A stretch of 41,506 nt of DNA from Clostridium sp. (lineage in GTDB: Bacteria > Bacillota > Clostridia > Clostridiales > Clostridiaceae): contig JAHAIU010000004.1 in the NCBI GenBank assembly GCA_018372555.1, positions 1-41,506 of the forward strand, written 5' to 3'. This document shows, piece after piece, positions 1-8,060 of this stretch. Position numbers and translations under genes: made by a program. The notes under the pieces are model-generated. The model did no database searches, was not told where the DNA came from, and worked only from the letters and a program-made list of their open reading frames with translations. How positions within the stretch are numbered: the stretch's first letter is position 1; each line of letters begins with the position of its first letter.

Positions 1-60
1 TGTCAGTCGTTGCAATTATATCATAGGAGTTTTTTCTGTTCAGAGCTTAAGCCATTTTAT

Positions 61-83
61 CCACTGGCATAGCCAGTGGTTTT
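61..83 (+). terminator. Hairpin with short T-run at window edge
   Basis: A perfect 8-bp stem CCACTGGC/GCCAGTGG closes a 3-nt loop and is followed by TTTT, so it could end a plus-strand transcript from outside the window. The GC-rich stem stands out against the AT-rich surroundings. It could instead be the subterminal hairpin of an IS200/IS605-type element lying mostly outside the window; no transposase gene is visible here to decide. Confidence 0.45.
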
Positions 84-96
84 CAATACAATAAAA

Positions 97-120
97 AAAG
101 GATAGATTACTCTATCCTTT
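97..120 (-). terminator. Terminator of the RpiR-type regulator gene
   Basis: A 10-bp perfect inverted repeat (AAAGGATAGA/TCTATCCTTT, 4-nt loop) is followed on the minus strand by a T7 run. It overlaps the stop codon of the regulator gene, so the last codons lie inside the stem. Confidence 0.8.
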
Positions 121-840
121 ATAATTTTTATATAATTTTCTACCTATGGTTTCTATAATATATAATGCCGGTATTTGTGTTGTAATATCATTGCTCTCTG
201 TTTTTTCTTGCTGTACATAATATCCAATATTAATGTCTGATATTTTTGCTAATGTAGAATCTTCATTATTTGTAATACTTACTACCTTGCATCCCTTTTC
301 CTTAAGGGAATTTATATTCTCTATAACTGTTGGCGTTTCTCCAGAAACTGAAAATGCTATTGCAACATAATTATCACTATATTTAGAATTTAATGGATAA
401 AATGGATCATCTATATAAATAGCATTTCTCCCAACAGCAGCAATGTATCTGGCTGCATATTTAGATAGTATTCCAGAAAATCCTATTCCTATAAATATAA
501 TAGTGCTAGCCTTGTTTATTTCATTACATACCAAATCAATTTTTTCTATATATTCCTTCCCTTGAGCCTTTTTTAAGAAATCTATTATCATCGAAGTATT
601 ATCTATTAAACTATTTCCTCTGGATTGTTCTAAGTACATTTTAAATTTAATCTTAAATTCTGAAAATCCTTCACAATCTAATTTTTTACAAAACCTTAAT
701 ATAGTAGTAGTTGAAACATGAGCCTCATTGGCTACTTCTCTTATCCTCATATAAATAACTTTTTCACTATTTTTCATAATGTAATTATATAAGGATAGTT
801 CGAGTTCATTAAGACTTTGTATCCTATTATAACTAAACAT
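112..840 (-). CDS. RpiR/MurR-family transcriptional regulator (HTH-SIS)
   Basis: A 242-residue regulator. Residues 1-75 form the N-terminal RpiR-type helix-turn-helix (VSTTTILRFCKKL is the recognition-helix region). Residues from about 95 to the end form a SIS sugar-phosphate-binding domain, with GIGFSG and the FSVSGET loop. RpiR proteins sense phosphosugars and control nearby sugar genes. I chose the ATG at 840 because AAAGGGGTG lies just upstream; a longer reading frame adds 27 poorly supported residues. It follows the GH1 glycosidase gene, from which it is separated by a terminator, so that gene is its likely target. No PTS gene is in the window, so the inducing sugar phosphate is unknown. 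Confidence 0.88.
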   Translation of the reverse strand: MFSYNRIQSLNELELSLYNYIMKNSEKVIYMRIREVANEAHVSTTTILRFCKKLDCEGFSEFKIKFKMYLEQSRGNSLIDNTSMIIDFLKKAQGKEYIEKIDLVCNEINKASTIIFIGIGFSGILSKYAARYIAAVGRNAIYIDDPFYPLNSKYSDNYVAIAFSVSGETPTVIENINSLKEKGCKVVSITNNEDSTLAKISDINIGYYVQQEKTESNDITTQIPALYIIETIGRKLYKNYKG

Positions 841-940
841 ACCTACACCCCTTTTTATATAATTATGAACCTTTATATTTAAATATTCAATTTTATTTCT
901 ATAATTATTCCTTATATACATTTACAAAAAATACTAATTT

Positions 941-974
941 AAAAAGCTGAAGTCTATTATGTCAAGACTTCAGC
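941..974 (-). terminator. Terminator of the GH1 glycosidase gene
   Basis: A 9-bp stem GCTGAAGTC/GACTTCAGC with an 11-nt loop is followed on the minus strand by T5. It separates the glycosidase gene from the downstream regulator gene. Confidence 0.8.
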
Positions 975-994
975 CGATTTGATCTTATATAAAT

Positions 995-2401
995 TTAAAT
1001 GTATTCTCCTCTTGTTTTTATAATATTCTTATACCAATAAAACGAAGCTTTTTTCTTTCTTTTTAAATTGTCCTTATGGTCAACATATATAAATCCATAT
1101 TGCTTCTTATATCCATTGAGCCAACTTAATAAATCTATTACAGACCATGCATAATAGCCTTTTATATTAATTCCTTCTTTAATTGCATTTTTAACTACTT
1201 TTAAATGCGTTTCTATAAACTTTATTCTAGGGATATCCATTATCTCGCCTTCTATAATTGGATCTTCATCACCTAATCCATTTTCTGTTATATATATTTT
1301 TATATCTCCGTATCTATCCTTTAACATTCTTAGACCCTCTAAAAATGCTTCAGGTGATATTTCCCACCCCCATTTAGTGTAAATTTTGTTTTTCATCTTA
1401 ACAGTTCTATAATACCCATCAAAGGATGGATTTCCAGGAGCCCCTGTAGAATCCTCTCTACTTCTTTCAACTTCTTCATAAATATAATTTTTCATAACTC
1501 TTTGTGGTTGATAATAATTTAATCCTATAAAATCATTTTTATCCGCAGCATTTTTTATTATTTCTAGTTCTTCATCTGACCAATCTATATTTATGCCATT
1601 CTTTGTAAGATTATCAACAACATATTTAGGATATTCTCCTTTTAATATCGGATCATAAAACCAGTTTAATTCAAGTTCATTAGCATGTTTAGCTGCTAAA
1701 ATATTATCTTCTTTTTCATCTATACTAAATACTGGAGAGAATACATGGGTAATTCCAATTTCCCCATATTGCTTTAACGATTTATAAACTTCAATAGCTT
1801 TTGCATGAGCTAAAAATACATTATGAGTTGCTTGAAAATATTTATTTATATCACCAACTATTGCTGGTGGATGAGCTCCTGCTAAATATCCTAATCCACA
1901 GAATACAACGGTTTCATTAAAAGTAATCCAGTGTTTAACCCTATCTCCGAAAGCCATATAGCATACCTCTGAATACTTTGCAAACGCATCCACTGTTTCC
2001 TTATTAATCCACCCCCCATTTTCCTCTAAAACTTGAGGTAAATCCCAGTGATATAATGTTACAAATGGAACTATCCCATATTTTAAACACTCATTAATTA
2101 TATTATTATAAAATTCTATTCCCTTAGGGTTTACTTCTCCAACACCATCTGGAATAATTCTCGGCCATGAAATAGAAAACCTATAAGATTCTAATCCCAT
2201 TTCTGCCATTAATTTTATATCTTCCTTATATCTATGATAATGATCTACTGCTACATCCCCATTTGTACCTTCAAAGGTTTTTCCAGGTATCTTAGAAAAT
2301 ACATCCCAATTAGATAGTCCCTTTCCATCTTCATTCCATGCACCTTCTACTTGATATGAAGCAGATGCTGCACCAAACAAAAAATCTTTTACAAACTTCA
2401 T
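995..2401 (-). CDS. GH1 6-phospho-beta-glucosidase/galactosidase
   Basis: A 468-residue family 1 glycoside hydrolase, full length. The acid/base Glu163 sits in TFNET (TFNEP in most relatives) and the nucleophile Glu373 in YITENG. The end of the barrel carries Ser426, Lys433 and Tyr435. This S-x6-K-x-Y pattern binds the substrate 6-phosphate in phospho-beta-glycosidases, where non-phosphorylated GH1 enzymes have a different residue set. The enzyme should therefore act in the cytoplasm on PTS-imported phospho-beta-glycosides; gluco versus galacto preference is not decidable here. GGAGG precedes the ATG by about 9 bases. The RpiR-type regulator downstream fits sugar-phosphate control. The Pro to Thr change after the acid/base Glu is mildly unusual. 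Confidence 0.9.
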   Translation of the reverse strand: MKFVKDFLFGAASASYQVEGAWNEDGKGLSNWDVFSKIPGKTFEGTNGDVAVDHYHRYKEDIKLMAEMGLESYRFSISWPRIIPDGVGEVNPKGIEFYNNIINECLKYGIVPFVTLYHWDLPQVLEENGGWINKETVDAFAKYSEVCYMAFGDRVKHWITFNETVVFCGLGYLAGAHPPAIVGDINKYFQATHNVFLAHAKAIEVYKSLKQYGEIGITHVFSPVFSIDEKEDNILAAKHANELELNWFYDPILKGEYPKYVVDNLTKNGINIDWSDEELEIIKNAADKNDFIGLNYYQPQRVMKNYIYEEVERSREDSTGAPGNPSFDGYYRTVKMKNKIYTKWGWEISPEAFLEGLRMLKDRYGDIKIYITENGLGDEDPIIEGEIMDIPRIKFIETHLKVVKNAIKEGINIKGYYAWSVIDLLSWLNGYKKQYGFIYVDHKDNLKRKKKASFYWYKNIIKTRGEYI

Positions 2402-2447
2402 TAATTAATCCTCCATTATAAAAATAAATTTAATTCAAATCAATCTA

Positions 2448-2681
2448 TTATTTTACATTTATTGTATAGTAAAGGCTCGTACCATAAGCTGATTTACTCT
2501 TAAATTCTGATTTTAAATGTCTTTCTAAATCTGCAGCTGACAGTTCTGTTTCAGCTGAGTAAATTATTTTAATTCTATTTTTATCATCTAGAACTGTTAA
2601 TTTAACCTTATCATCTTCATAGTTATCAAAAAATCCTCTTATGAATTTCATTTGAACTCCATTTATCTCTACTTTATACAT
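2448..2681 (-). CDS. Small conserved protein of unknown function, paralogue 1
   Basis: A 77-residue protein I do not recognise. It is acidic and strand-rich, with the core KVKLTVLDDKNRIK and a C-terminal LYYTINVK strand. There is no signal peptide, membrane segment or cysteine. It is clearly paralogous to the 76-residue protein encoded about 335 bases upstream: they share NYEDDKVKLTVLDDKNRIK and YSAETEL. GGAGG lies before the ATG. No terminator is visible before the glycosidase gene 46 bases downstream, so read-through into it is possible. Probably a small cytosolic protein. Confidence 0.7.
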   Translation of the reverse strand: MYKVEINGVQMKFIRGFFDNYEDDKVKLTVLDDKNRIKIIYSAETELSAADLERHLKSEFKSKSAYGTSLYYTINVK

Positions 2682-3016
2682 ACCATATTCCTCCTAATCA
2701 ATTATTGAAAATTAGCTTTAACTTAATTTTACAATAATTTCATTTTAAAGACTTCTTTTTATAACTCAATAAAACAAATCTTATTTTTTATAATTTGTTT
2801 TATTTATGTAACATATTGTTATCTTTATTTTGTTAATTTCATAGATAAAAATATGTAAATCTATAGATAGTTAATCTTAATTGAGAATTAACCCATTTTA
2901 AATAAAAAAATATGACCTTAATCTTATTAAGATTAAAGCCATTTATGTTTATATTCTTATTATGTTACAAGACTAGTATTTTATTAAAGTTTACAAAAAT
3001 GCACCCAAGTTTTATG
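2682..3016. other. Intergenic stretch between the two paralogous small genes
   Basis: About 335 AT-rich bases without a gene. The part nearest the upstream paralogue holds its terminator. The rest must carry the promoter of the downstream paralogue, but I cannot pick one out with confidence among the many AT-rich hexamers. Confidence 0.5.
2904..2936 (-). terminator. Terminator of the upstream small paralogue
   Basis: TTAATCTT/AAGATTAA form an 8-bp stem with a 3-nt loop, followed on the minus strand by a T7 run. Partial pairing extends the stem outward (ATGaCC/aGCCAT). Confidence 0.7.
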
Positions 3017-3247
3017 TTAGATTACTTTTATTGTATAGTATAAAGTTGCTGCTATCTTAGAATGAGCTTTAAATCCACTCTTTAAATGTGCTTCTAATGC
3101 ATTAGCATCTAGTTCTGTTTCAGCTGAATAAACTGTTTTAATTCTATTTTTGTCATCTAAAACAGTTAATTTTACCTTATCATCCTCGTAATTATCAAAA
3201 TATTCTCTTAAAATTTTCATTTGAGCTCCGTTTATTTCAACCTTCAT
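3017..3247 (-). CDS. Small conserved protein of unknown function, paralogue 2
   Basis: A 76-residue protein, paralogous to the 77-residue product encoded just downstream. The N-terminal two thirds are nearly identical and the tails diverge (FKAHSKIAATLYYTIKVI here). It starts at ATG after a good AGGAGG. The two genes are separated by a terminator, so they are independent units rather than one operon, suggesting a duplication that kept its control regions. I cannot name a family. The short alpha/beta pattern could be a small binding or adaptor module, but that is a guess. Confidence 0.7.
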   Translation of the reverse strand: MKVEINGAQMKILREYFDNYEDDKVKLTVLDDKNRIKTVYSAETELDANALEAHLKSGFKAHSKIAATLYYTIKVI

Positions 3248-3460
3248 TATATTACCTCCTAATTAATTGCATATTTATATTTTTAAAGGCCATTTTTGTA
3301 ATATATCCTCTTCCTATTATAGCAATAATTTCATAAAAAAATATACTATATGTAAAATATATAATTTTTAACTTTTAAAGAAATATTTTGTTTTCGTTGA
3401 AAATAATCTCAATATTTATTATATGATTCTTTATTGAATTATAGTCAAATAAATTAATAA

Positions 3461-3484
3461 AGAGACTGTTAACAAACAGTCTCT
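3461..3484 (-). terminator. Terminator of the DUF4190 gene
   Basis: AGAGACTGTT/AACAGTCTCT is a perfect 10-bp stem with a 4-nt loop. The minus-strand tail TTTATTAATTT is T-rich though interrupted. Confidence 0.7.
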
Positions 3485-3514
3485 AATAGCTTTCTTCTTA
3501 TATAGTATTCTTTT

Positions 3515-3781
3515 TTACAGACTAAATAAAGCCACCAAAGCTAATATTGCAAATATTATGCTTACAATACTTGCTACTAATCCAACAATTGCAAATACCT
3601 TTCCTTTTTGATTACTTTTTGATATTTGAGCTAGTCCAACAGCTGAGAAAACTATTCCTAATATTGAAGGTATCCAAAACAAATTGATAATTAATGAAAT
3701 AAGACCTAACACAAATCCAGCTATCGCCATCCCATTGGTACTATTATTTACCGTAGTTAATTGCTTATCATATTCTTGCAT
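3515..3781 (-). CDS. DUF4190 small membrane protein
   Basis: An 88-residue protein with two hydrophobic segments (about residues 18-48 and 62-86) joined by the loop GLAQISKSNQKGK. The first segment begins MAIAGFVLGLISL, and both match the DUF4190 pattern of Gly-rich AGFVLGL helices. It is an integral membrane protein without catalytic residues, and the family function is unknown. GGGGGATC precedes the ATG. It has its own terminator and stands alone. Confidence 0.8.
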   Translation of the reverse strand: MQEYDKQLTTVNNSTNGMAIAGFVLGLISLIINLFWIPSILGIVFSAVGLAQISKSNQKGKVFAIVGLVASIVSIIFAILALVALFSL

Positions 3782-3940
3782 AATATGATCCCCCTTTTAT
3801 TAAATAATTAATTTATATGTATTTTTCCTCTTTTATATTCTTAAAGGGAAAAACAAATATATATTAATTGTATAATTTTCCAGGAAATTAATTAACAAAA
3901 ATCGTATGACAAATTATTACATACTTCAACTTCTTGTAAG

Positions 3941-4573
3941 TTATAATTTTGTAGATTCCATAATCGATTTATGTCTTACATTTACTGCATCAAAGTTCTT
4001 CAACTTAAATACTATCTGAATACAATACCCAATAGAAATAGCACTTATTAAAGTTCCTATTCCAACTTTTCCACCTAAAATAAAGCCTATTATTAAAACT
4101 AATATTTCTATACTGCCCCTAATTAATTTAATGGGCTTATTTAATTTGCTACTTAAGCCTACCATTACCCCATCTCTAGGACCACAGCCTAACTCACAAC
4201 CTATATATAAGTAACATCCATATCCCATCACAAACATACCAATAATCATCATAACAATTCCTACAAAGAAATTGTTTGCTACAGGTATTATATTGCTTTC
4301 ATTAATTATATCTACAAACTTTCCAACCATTATAATATTAAATAATGTCCCTATACCTATCCTTTGACTAAGTACTATACCAATTATTATTACTACCACA
4401 CTAGAAAGTATATTAGCTTGTCCAATCGTCAACCCTGTTACATTTGATATTCCTTGGTGAAAAACATCCCAGGGTGATAGTCCAAGATTTGAATTTAACA
4501 TAAATACTGTAGAACTTGCACATAAAATAAAGCCTATTATTAGCCTTATAGATTTTTTTAATATATTAATCAA
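3941..4573 (-). CDS. YczE/YyaS-type integral membrane protein
   Basis: About 210 residues with five or six membrane helices. The motif LGLSPWDVFHQG near the N terminus and the repeated CELGCGPRDGVMVGL and GGKVGIGTLISAISIG are typical of the COG2364 (YczE/YyaS/YitT-like) family, which has no firmly known transport substrate. The start is a choice. AGGTGAG sits 5 bases before a TTG at 4573, while the in-frame GTG nine bases further upstream overlaps that ribosome binding site, so I prefer TTG. The gene is isolated from the adenine deaminase operon upstream by a terminator. Confidence 0.78.
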   Translation of the reverse strand: MINILKKSIRLIIGFILCASSTVFMLNSNLGLSPWDVFHQGISNVTGLTIGQANILSSVVVIIIGIVLSQRIGIGTLFNIIMVGKFVDIINESNIIPVANNFFVGIVMMIIGMFVMGYGCYLYIGCELGCGPRDGVMVGLSSKLNKPIKLIRGSIEILVLIIGFILGGKVGIGTLISAISIGYCIQIVFKLKNFDAVNVRHKSIMESTKL

Positions 4574-4696
4574 AATTCTCACCTACTTAAAATTTTCATT
4601 AGTTAAATCTATATAATTTTATCATTATAAAATATAAAACAAAAATGTTTCTTCTCAAAAATTAGAATGTAGAATTCAAAATGAAAAATTAATGAA

Positions 4697-4718
4697 AAAA
4701 ACTCCTAAAGGAGTTTTT
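4697..4718 (-). terminator. Terminator of the adenine uptake/deamination operon
   Basis: AAAAACTCC/GGAGTTTTT, a 9-bp stem with a TAAA loop, ends in a T7 tract on the minus strand. A second small hairpin (GAGCTG/CAGCTC) lies between it and the ade stop codon. Confidence 0.8.
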
Positions 4719-4767
4719 AAAATAAAATTATCTTTAGTTGAGCTGACTTTTCCGACAGCTCATTTCT

Positions 4768-6552
4768 TTAATTTTTAAAAATATTTACTATTTCTTTTTT
4801 ATTTACATTTATTAATCCAAGGTCTGACATCTTACCTTCAGGTATTACAGGAAGTGCTAAAGTAACTATTCTTAATAGAGGATTTTTTATTTCATTTAAC
4901 CCCATTCCTCTAAGAATCTCCTTCATTTTTTCTGCAACTACAGCTATTTCTGAAGCATCTTTAGTTGTCATAAGTCCTGCAACTTCTAATTGAATATGCT
5001 CTTTTATCTCTCCATCTATAGCACAGCTTATTCCTCCACCTATAGATATTAAGTCTTCTGCTACCTTAAAGGCTTCATTTATATCCTTATATACTATAGT
5101 TAAGTTATGGCTATCATGAGAAATTGTACTTCCTAAAGCACCTTTATCTATACCAAAACCTCTTACTAATCCTATTGCCTTTGTGTCTAACTTTCCATGC
5201 CTATTAATAACTATAACAAATCTTAAATCATCATTATCTTCTAATGATACATACCCATCTTTAACATCTACAACTTCTTCAACTATTTTAGTGGATGAAG
5301 ATCTTTGACTTTCATATCTAATAACATTTACTTTTATTTTCCCATTTTCTATTGGTGCCTTTAATTTAAAATCTTCTAAAGATAGATTATCAACATGAAC
5401 TGAATTTTCTAATTCTATATCATACTTCTTATCTTCTATAGACTTTAATAAAGTACCATTTTCAGCAACTAACTCACCTTCGAAGATTACAGATTTAACC
5501 TTCACGTCTTCTAAGTCCTCTAAAACTACTAAGTCTGCTACATAGCCTGGTGCTATAGCTCCTAAATTAGTTACTCCTATTTCTCTTGCTGAATTTAAAG
5601 TTGCAGCTTTTATTGCATCAATTGGATGAAGTCCAGCTTTTATTGCAGTCCTAACTACATCATTCATATGCCCACTCTTAAGTATTTCATCTGCTTCTCT
5701 ATCATCAGTACATAAAGTTAAATTCTCTAAATATCTAAAGTCTTTTACACCCTTTACTATTTCAGTGACATCCTTAGATATTGAACTTTCTCTTGCATCT
5801 ACATACATACCATTTCTAAGCTTATCTCTTGCTTCCTTAGGTGTTCTACTTTCATGACAAGTGGTAGCCCCTCCACATAAATAAGCTGATAGCATTCTTC
5901 CACTTAAGAAAGGTGCATGTCCTTGAATAAAGGATCCTCTCTTTTCAGCTTTTTCTAATATGCTAACCATTCTATCACTATTTTCAACAACTCCTATAAA
6001 GTCCATAACTTCTCCTAAGCCAAGAACTCTATCTAAGTCTAGCATTTCTTCAATTTCTTCTGCGAAAAACTCAGCTCCTGCATTTTCAAAGCCTAAAACA
6101 GCTGGTACACAAGAAGGTGCTAGTACATATTGTCTCATCGGAAGATCTTCACTACTATCGTGCATGTACTTAACTCCTCTTATTCCATGAACATTTGCAA
6201 TTTCATGAGGATCTGTTACCACAGTTGTTGTTCCATATGGTATTACTTCCTTTGCAAAGTTTCTTGGAGTCATAAGAGTACTTTCAATATGTATATGACT
6301 ATCTATAAGTCCTGGTATTACATGCTTACCTTTAGCATCATAATATTGTTTTCCTTCTATATCTAACATATCCTGATTATCTATAGCTGTAGATATATGA
6401 GCTATAAATCCAGCATATATTCCTATATGACCACTGTATATCTCACCAGTAAAAACATTAACTATACTTGCATTTTTAATAACTAAATCGCAAGGTCTCT
6501 TTCCTATAGCTGCTTCTATTAATCCCCTTTTATCCCTAGATAATATTTTCAT
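4768..6552 (-). CDS. ade: Adenine deaminase
   Basis: 594 residues, the usual length for Ade. It converts adenine to hypoxanthine and ammonia in the cytoplasm. Visible amidohydrolase motifs are GLIDSHIHIEST (metal-binding HxH), VTDPHEIANVHG, GHAPFLSGRMLSAY, CHESRTP and the late CTDDREAD. A family-specific C-terminal domain follows from about residue 390. The start lies 10 bases after the stop of the NCS2 permease gene, so import and deamination of purine base are co-transcribed. The operator-like repeat in the permease promoter would control both. No truncation or missing motif was seen. Confidence 0.96.
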   Translation of the reverse strand: MKILSRDKRGLIEAAIGKRPCDLVIKNASIVNVFTGEIYSGHIGIYAGFIAHISTAIDNQDMLDIEGKQYYDAKGKHVIPGLIDSHIHIESTLMTPRNFAKEVIPYGTTTVVTDPHEIANVHGIRGVKYMHDSSEDLPMRQYVLAPSCVPAVLGFENAGAEFFAEEIEEMLDLDRVLGLGEVMDFIGVVENSDRMVSILEKAEKRGSFIQGHAPFLSGRMLSAYLCGGATTCHESRTPKEARDKLRNGMYVDARESSISKDVTEIVKGVKDFRYLENLTLCTDDREADEILKSGHMNDVVRTAIKAGLHPIDAIKAATLNSAREIGVTNLGAIAPGYVADLVVLEDLEDVKVKSVIFEGELVAENGTLLKSIEDKKYDIELENSVHVDNLSLEDFKLKAPIENGKIKVNVIRYESQRSSSTKIVEEVVDVKDGYVSLEDNDDLRFVIVINRHGKLDTKAIGLVRGFGIDKGALGSTISHDSHNLTIVYKDINEAFKVAEDLISIGGGISCAIDGEIKEHIQLEVAGLMTTKDASEIAVVAEKMKEILRGMGLNEIKNPLLRIVTLALPVIPEGKMSDLGLINVNKKEIVNIFKN

Positions 6553-6562
6553 TTTATTTCTC

Positions 6563-7852
6563 CTATACTACAAAAAAATATGCTATTAGTGGAATACATA
6601 GTATATATATTCCCCAGTTTAAATCTTTAAATCTTCCTGCCATTACTTTAGTAATCATGTAAGATATAATTCCTATACTTATACCATTTGATATACTTGA
6701 AGTGAAAGCTGTAAAAGTAATTGTTGCAAAAGCTGGAAAAGCTTCTGTAAAATCATTAAATTCTATATTTTTAACTCCTGTAATCATTAATAATCCAATT
6801 AATATTAAGGCTGGTGCTGTTGCTTCACTTGGTATCATTCCTGCAATTGGTGTAATAAATACTGTAAGTGCAAAACATATTCCTGTTACTACTGCAGTAA
6901 ATCCAGTTCTACCACCTTCTTCAACTCCAGCTGCTGATTCAATATAAGTTGTCACTACTGTAGAACCCATTACTGCTCCAACTACTGTTGCAATGGCATC
7001 TACTAAGAAAGGTTTGTTTATTTCTGGTAAATCTCCATTTTCATCTAAAAGATCAGCCTTTGCAGAAACACCTAATAAAGTTCCTAAAGTAGAGAAGAAA
7101 TCTCCTACAAAGAATGTAAACATTAGTGGGAAAAAGCTCCACTTTAATGCTGCCATAATATCAAGTTTAAATGCTATTGGTTCTATTGATGGTGGCATTG
7201 TAACTAGTCTTTCAGGAACACTTGTAATTCCCATTGGAATTCCTATTAATGTTGTTAATATTATTGCAATTAATACTCCACCTTTAATGTTTCTTGCTTG
7301 TAGGAATACAACTATTACTAACCCTATTATTGTAAGTAAAACTCCTGGTGATTTAACATCTCCCATAGCAATGCTTCCGCCTTCTAAAGTCATTAAGCCT
7401 CCATTTTTAAAGCCTAATAGTACTATATAAAATCCAACTGCAACTCCTATTGCATACTTAATGTTCTTAGGTATTAAATTTACTATAACTTCTCTTAAAC
7501 CAAATATAGTTAAAAGGATGAATACAACTCCTGAAATAAATACCATTCCTAAGCCTGTCTCCCAATTAACTACTCCACCTGCAACTAAAGTATAAGCAAA
7601 GAATGCATTACTTCCCATAGCTGGTGCTAAAGCAAAAGGTAAGTTTGTGTAAAGTCCCATAAATATACTAAATGCTGCTGATAAAATCGCTGTTACAACA
7701 ATTACAGCTCCAACATCCATTCCAGCTGCTCCCATAAACATAGGTTGCAGTACTAAAATATATGCCATTGTCATAAATGTAGTTATACCTGCTGTTACTT
7801 CCGTTTTTATGTTAGTATCACGCTCTTTAAGTTTAAATAGTTTTTCAATCAT
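6563..7852 (-). CDS. NCS2-family purine permease (AdeP/PbuG-like)
   Basis: 429 residues with 12-14 membrane helices. The start MIEKLFKLKERDTNIKTEVTAGITTFMTMAYI and the motif PAMGSNAFFAYTLV are typical of the AzgA/PbuG branch of the NCS2 nucleobase:cation symporters, which carry hypoxanthine, guanine or adenine. Coupling to ade immediately downstream makes adenine the likely main substrate; this is inference from context. AGGAGA precedes the ATG. It is the first gene of its operon, directly behind a strong promoter. Confidence 0.92.
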   Translation of the reverse strand: MIEKLFKLKERDTNIKTEVTAGITTFMTMAYILVLQPMFMGAAGMDVGAVIVVTAILSAAFSIFMGLYTNLPFALAPAMGSNAFFAYTLVAGGVVNWETGLGMVFISGVVFILLTIFGLREVIVNLIPKNIKYAIGVAVGFYIVLLGFKNGGLMTLEGGSIAMGDVKSPGVLLTIIGLVIVVFLQARNIKGGVLIAIILTTLIGIPMGITSVPERLVTMPPSIEPIAFKLDIMAALKWSFFPLMFTFFVGDFFSTLGTLLGVSAKADLLDENGDLPEINKPFLVDAIATVVGAVMGSTVVTTYIESAAGVEEGGRTGFTAVVTGICFALTVFITPIAGMIPSEATAPALILIGLLMITGVKNIEFNDFTEAFPAFATITFTAFTSSISNGISIGIISYMITKVMAGRFKDLNWGIYILCIPLIAYFFVV

Positions 7853-7890
7853 TAGTTTGTCTCCTATCTTTCGTTAGTATTTAACAAAAT

Positions 7891-7935
7891 ACGAATTATA
7901 TTTTATATATTATATTTATTATTCGTTTTAGTCAA
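7891..7935 (-). promoter_or_regulatory. Promoter of permease-ade operon with ACGAAT inverted repeat
   Basis: On the minus strand there is TTGACT (-35), a 17-bp spacer and TATAAT-like TAATAT (-10). One ACGAAT lies inside the spacer. Its inverted partner (ATTCGT) lies immediately after the -10, with 24 bp between the half-sites. Overlap of both half-sites with the promoter suggests repression. Paired inverted CGAA motifs are the arrangement used by the purine repressor PurR in Firmicutes, so a PurR-type site is plausible for a purine uptake operon. No purine riboswitch is present in the leader. Confidence 0.6.
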
Positions 7936-7986
7936 GATTGTTTTTTGTTTTTTATTGAAAATAATTTAATTATTATAGATAAAAAT

Positions 7987-8027
7987 AAAATACGAGCGTA
8001 TATTTTTCAAATATATGCTCGCATTTT
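7987..8027 (-). terminator. Terminator after the 367 aa membrane-anchored protein gene
   Basis: A long stem AAAATaCGAGC/GCTCGcATTTT with further AT pairing inside, followed on the minus strand by a T-rich tail. It separates this gene from the purine operon promoter. Confidence 0.75.
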
Positions 8028-8060
8028 ATGCATTTCTTATATTAACTAATACTAAATATT

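Noticed and set aside
6702..7430. Long plus-strand reading frames opposite the NCS2 permease gene
   Set aside because: They mirror the coding strand of a clear permease, lack ribosome binding sites and show low-complexity Ala/Ile/Val/Pro composition typical of antisense frames.
7853..7990. Purine riboswitch upstream of the NCS2 permease gene
   Set aside because: The conserved loop sequences and three-way junction of the purine aptamer are absent; the leader is short and AT-rich, with only the ACGAAT repeat.
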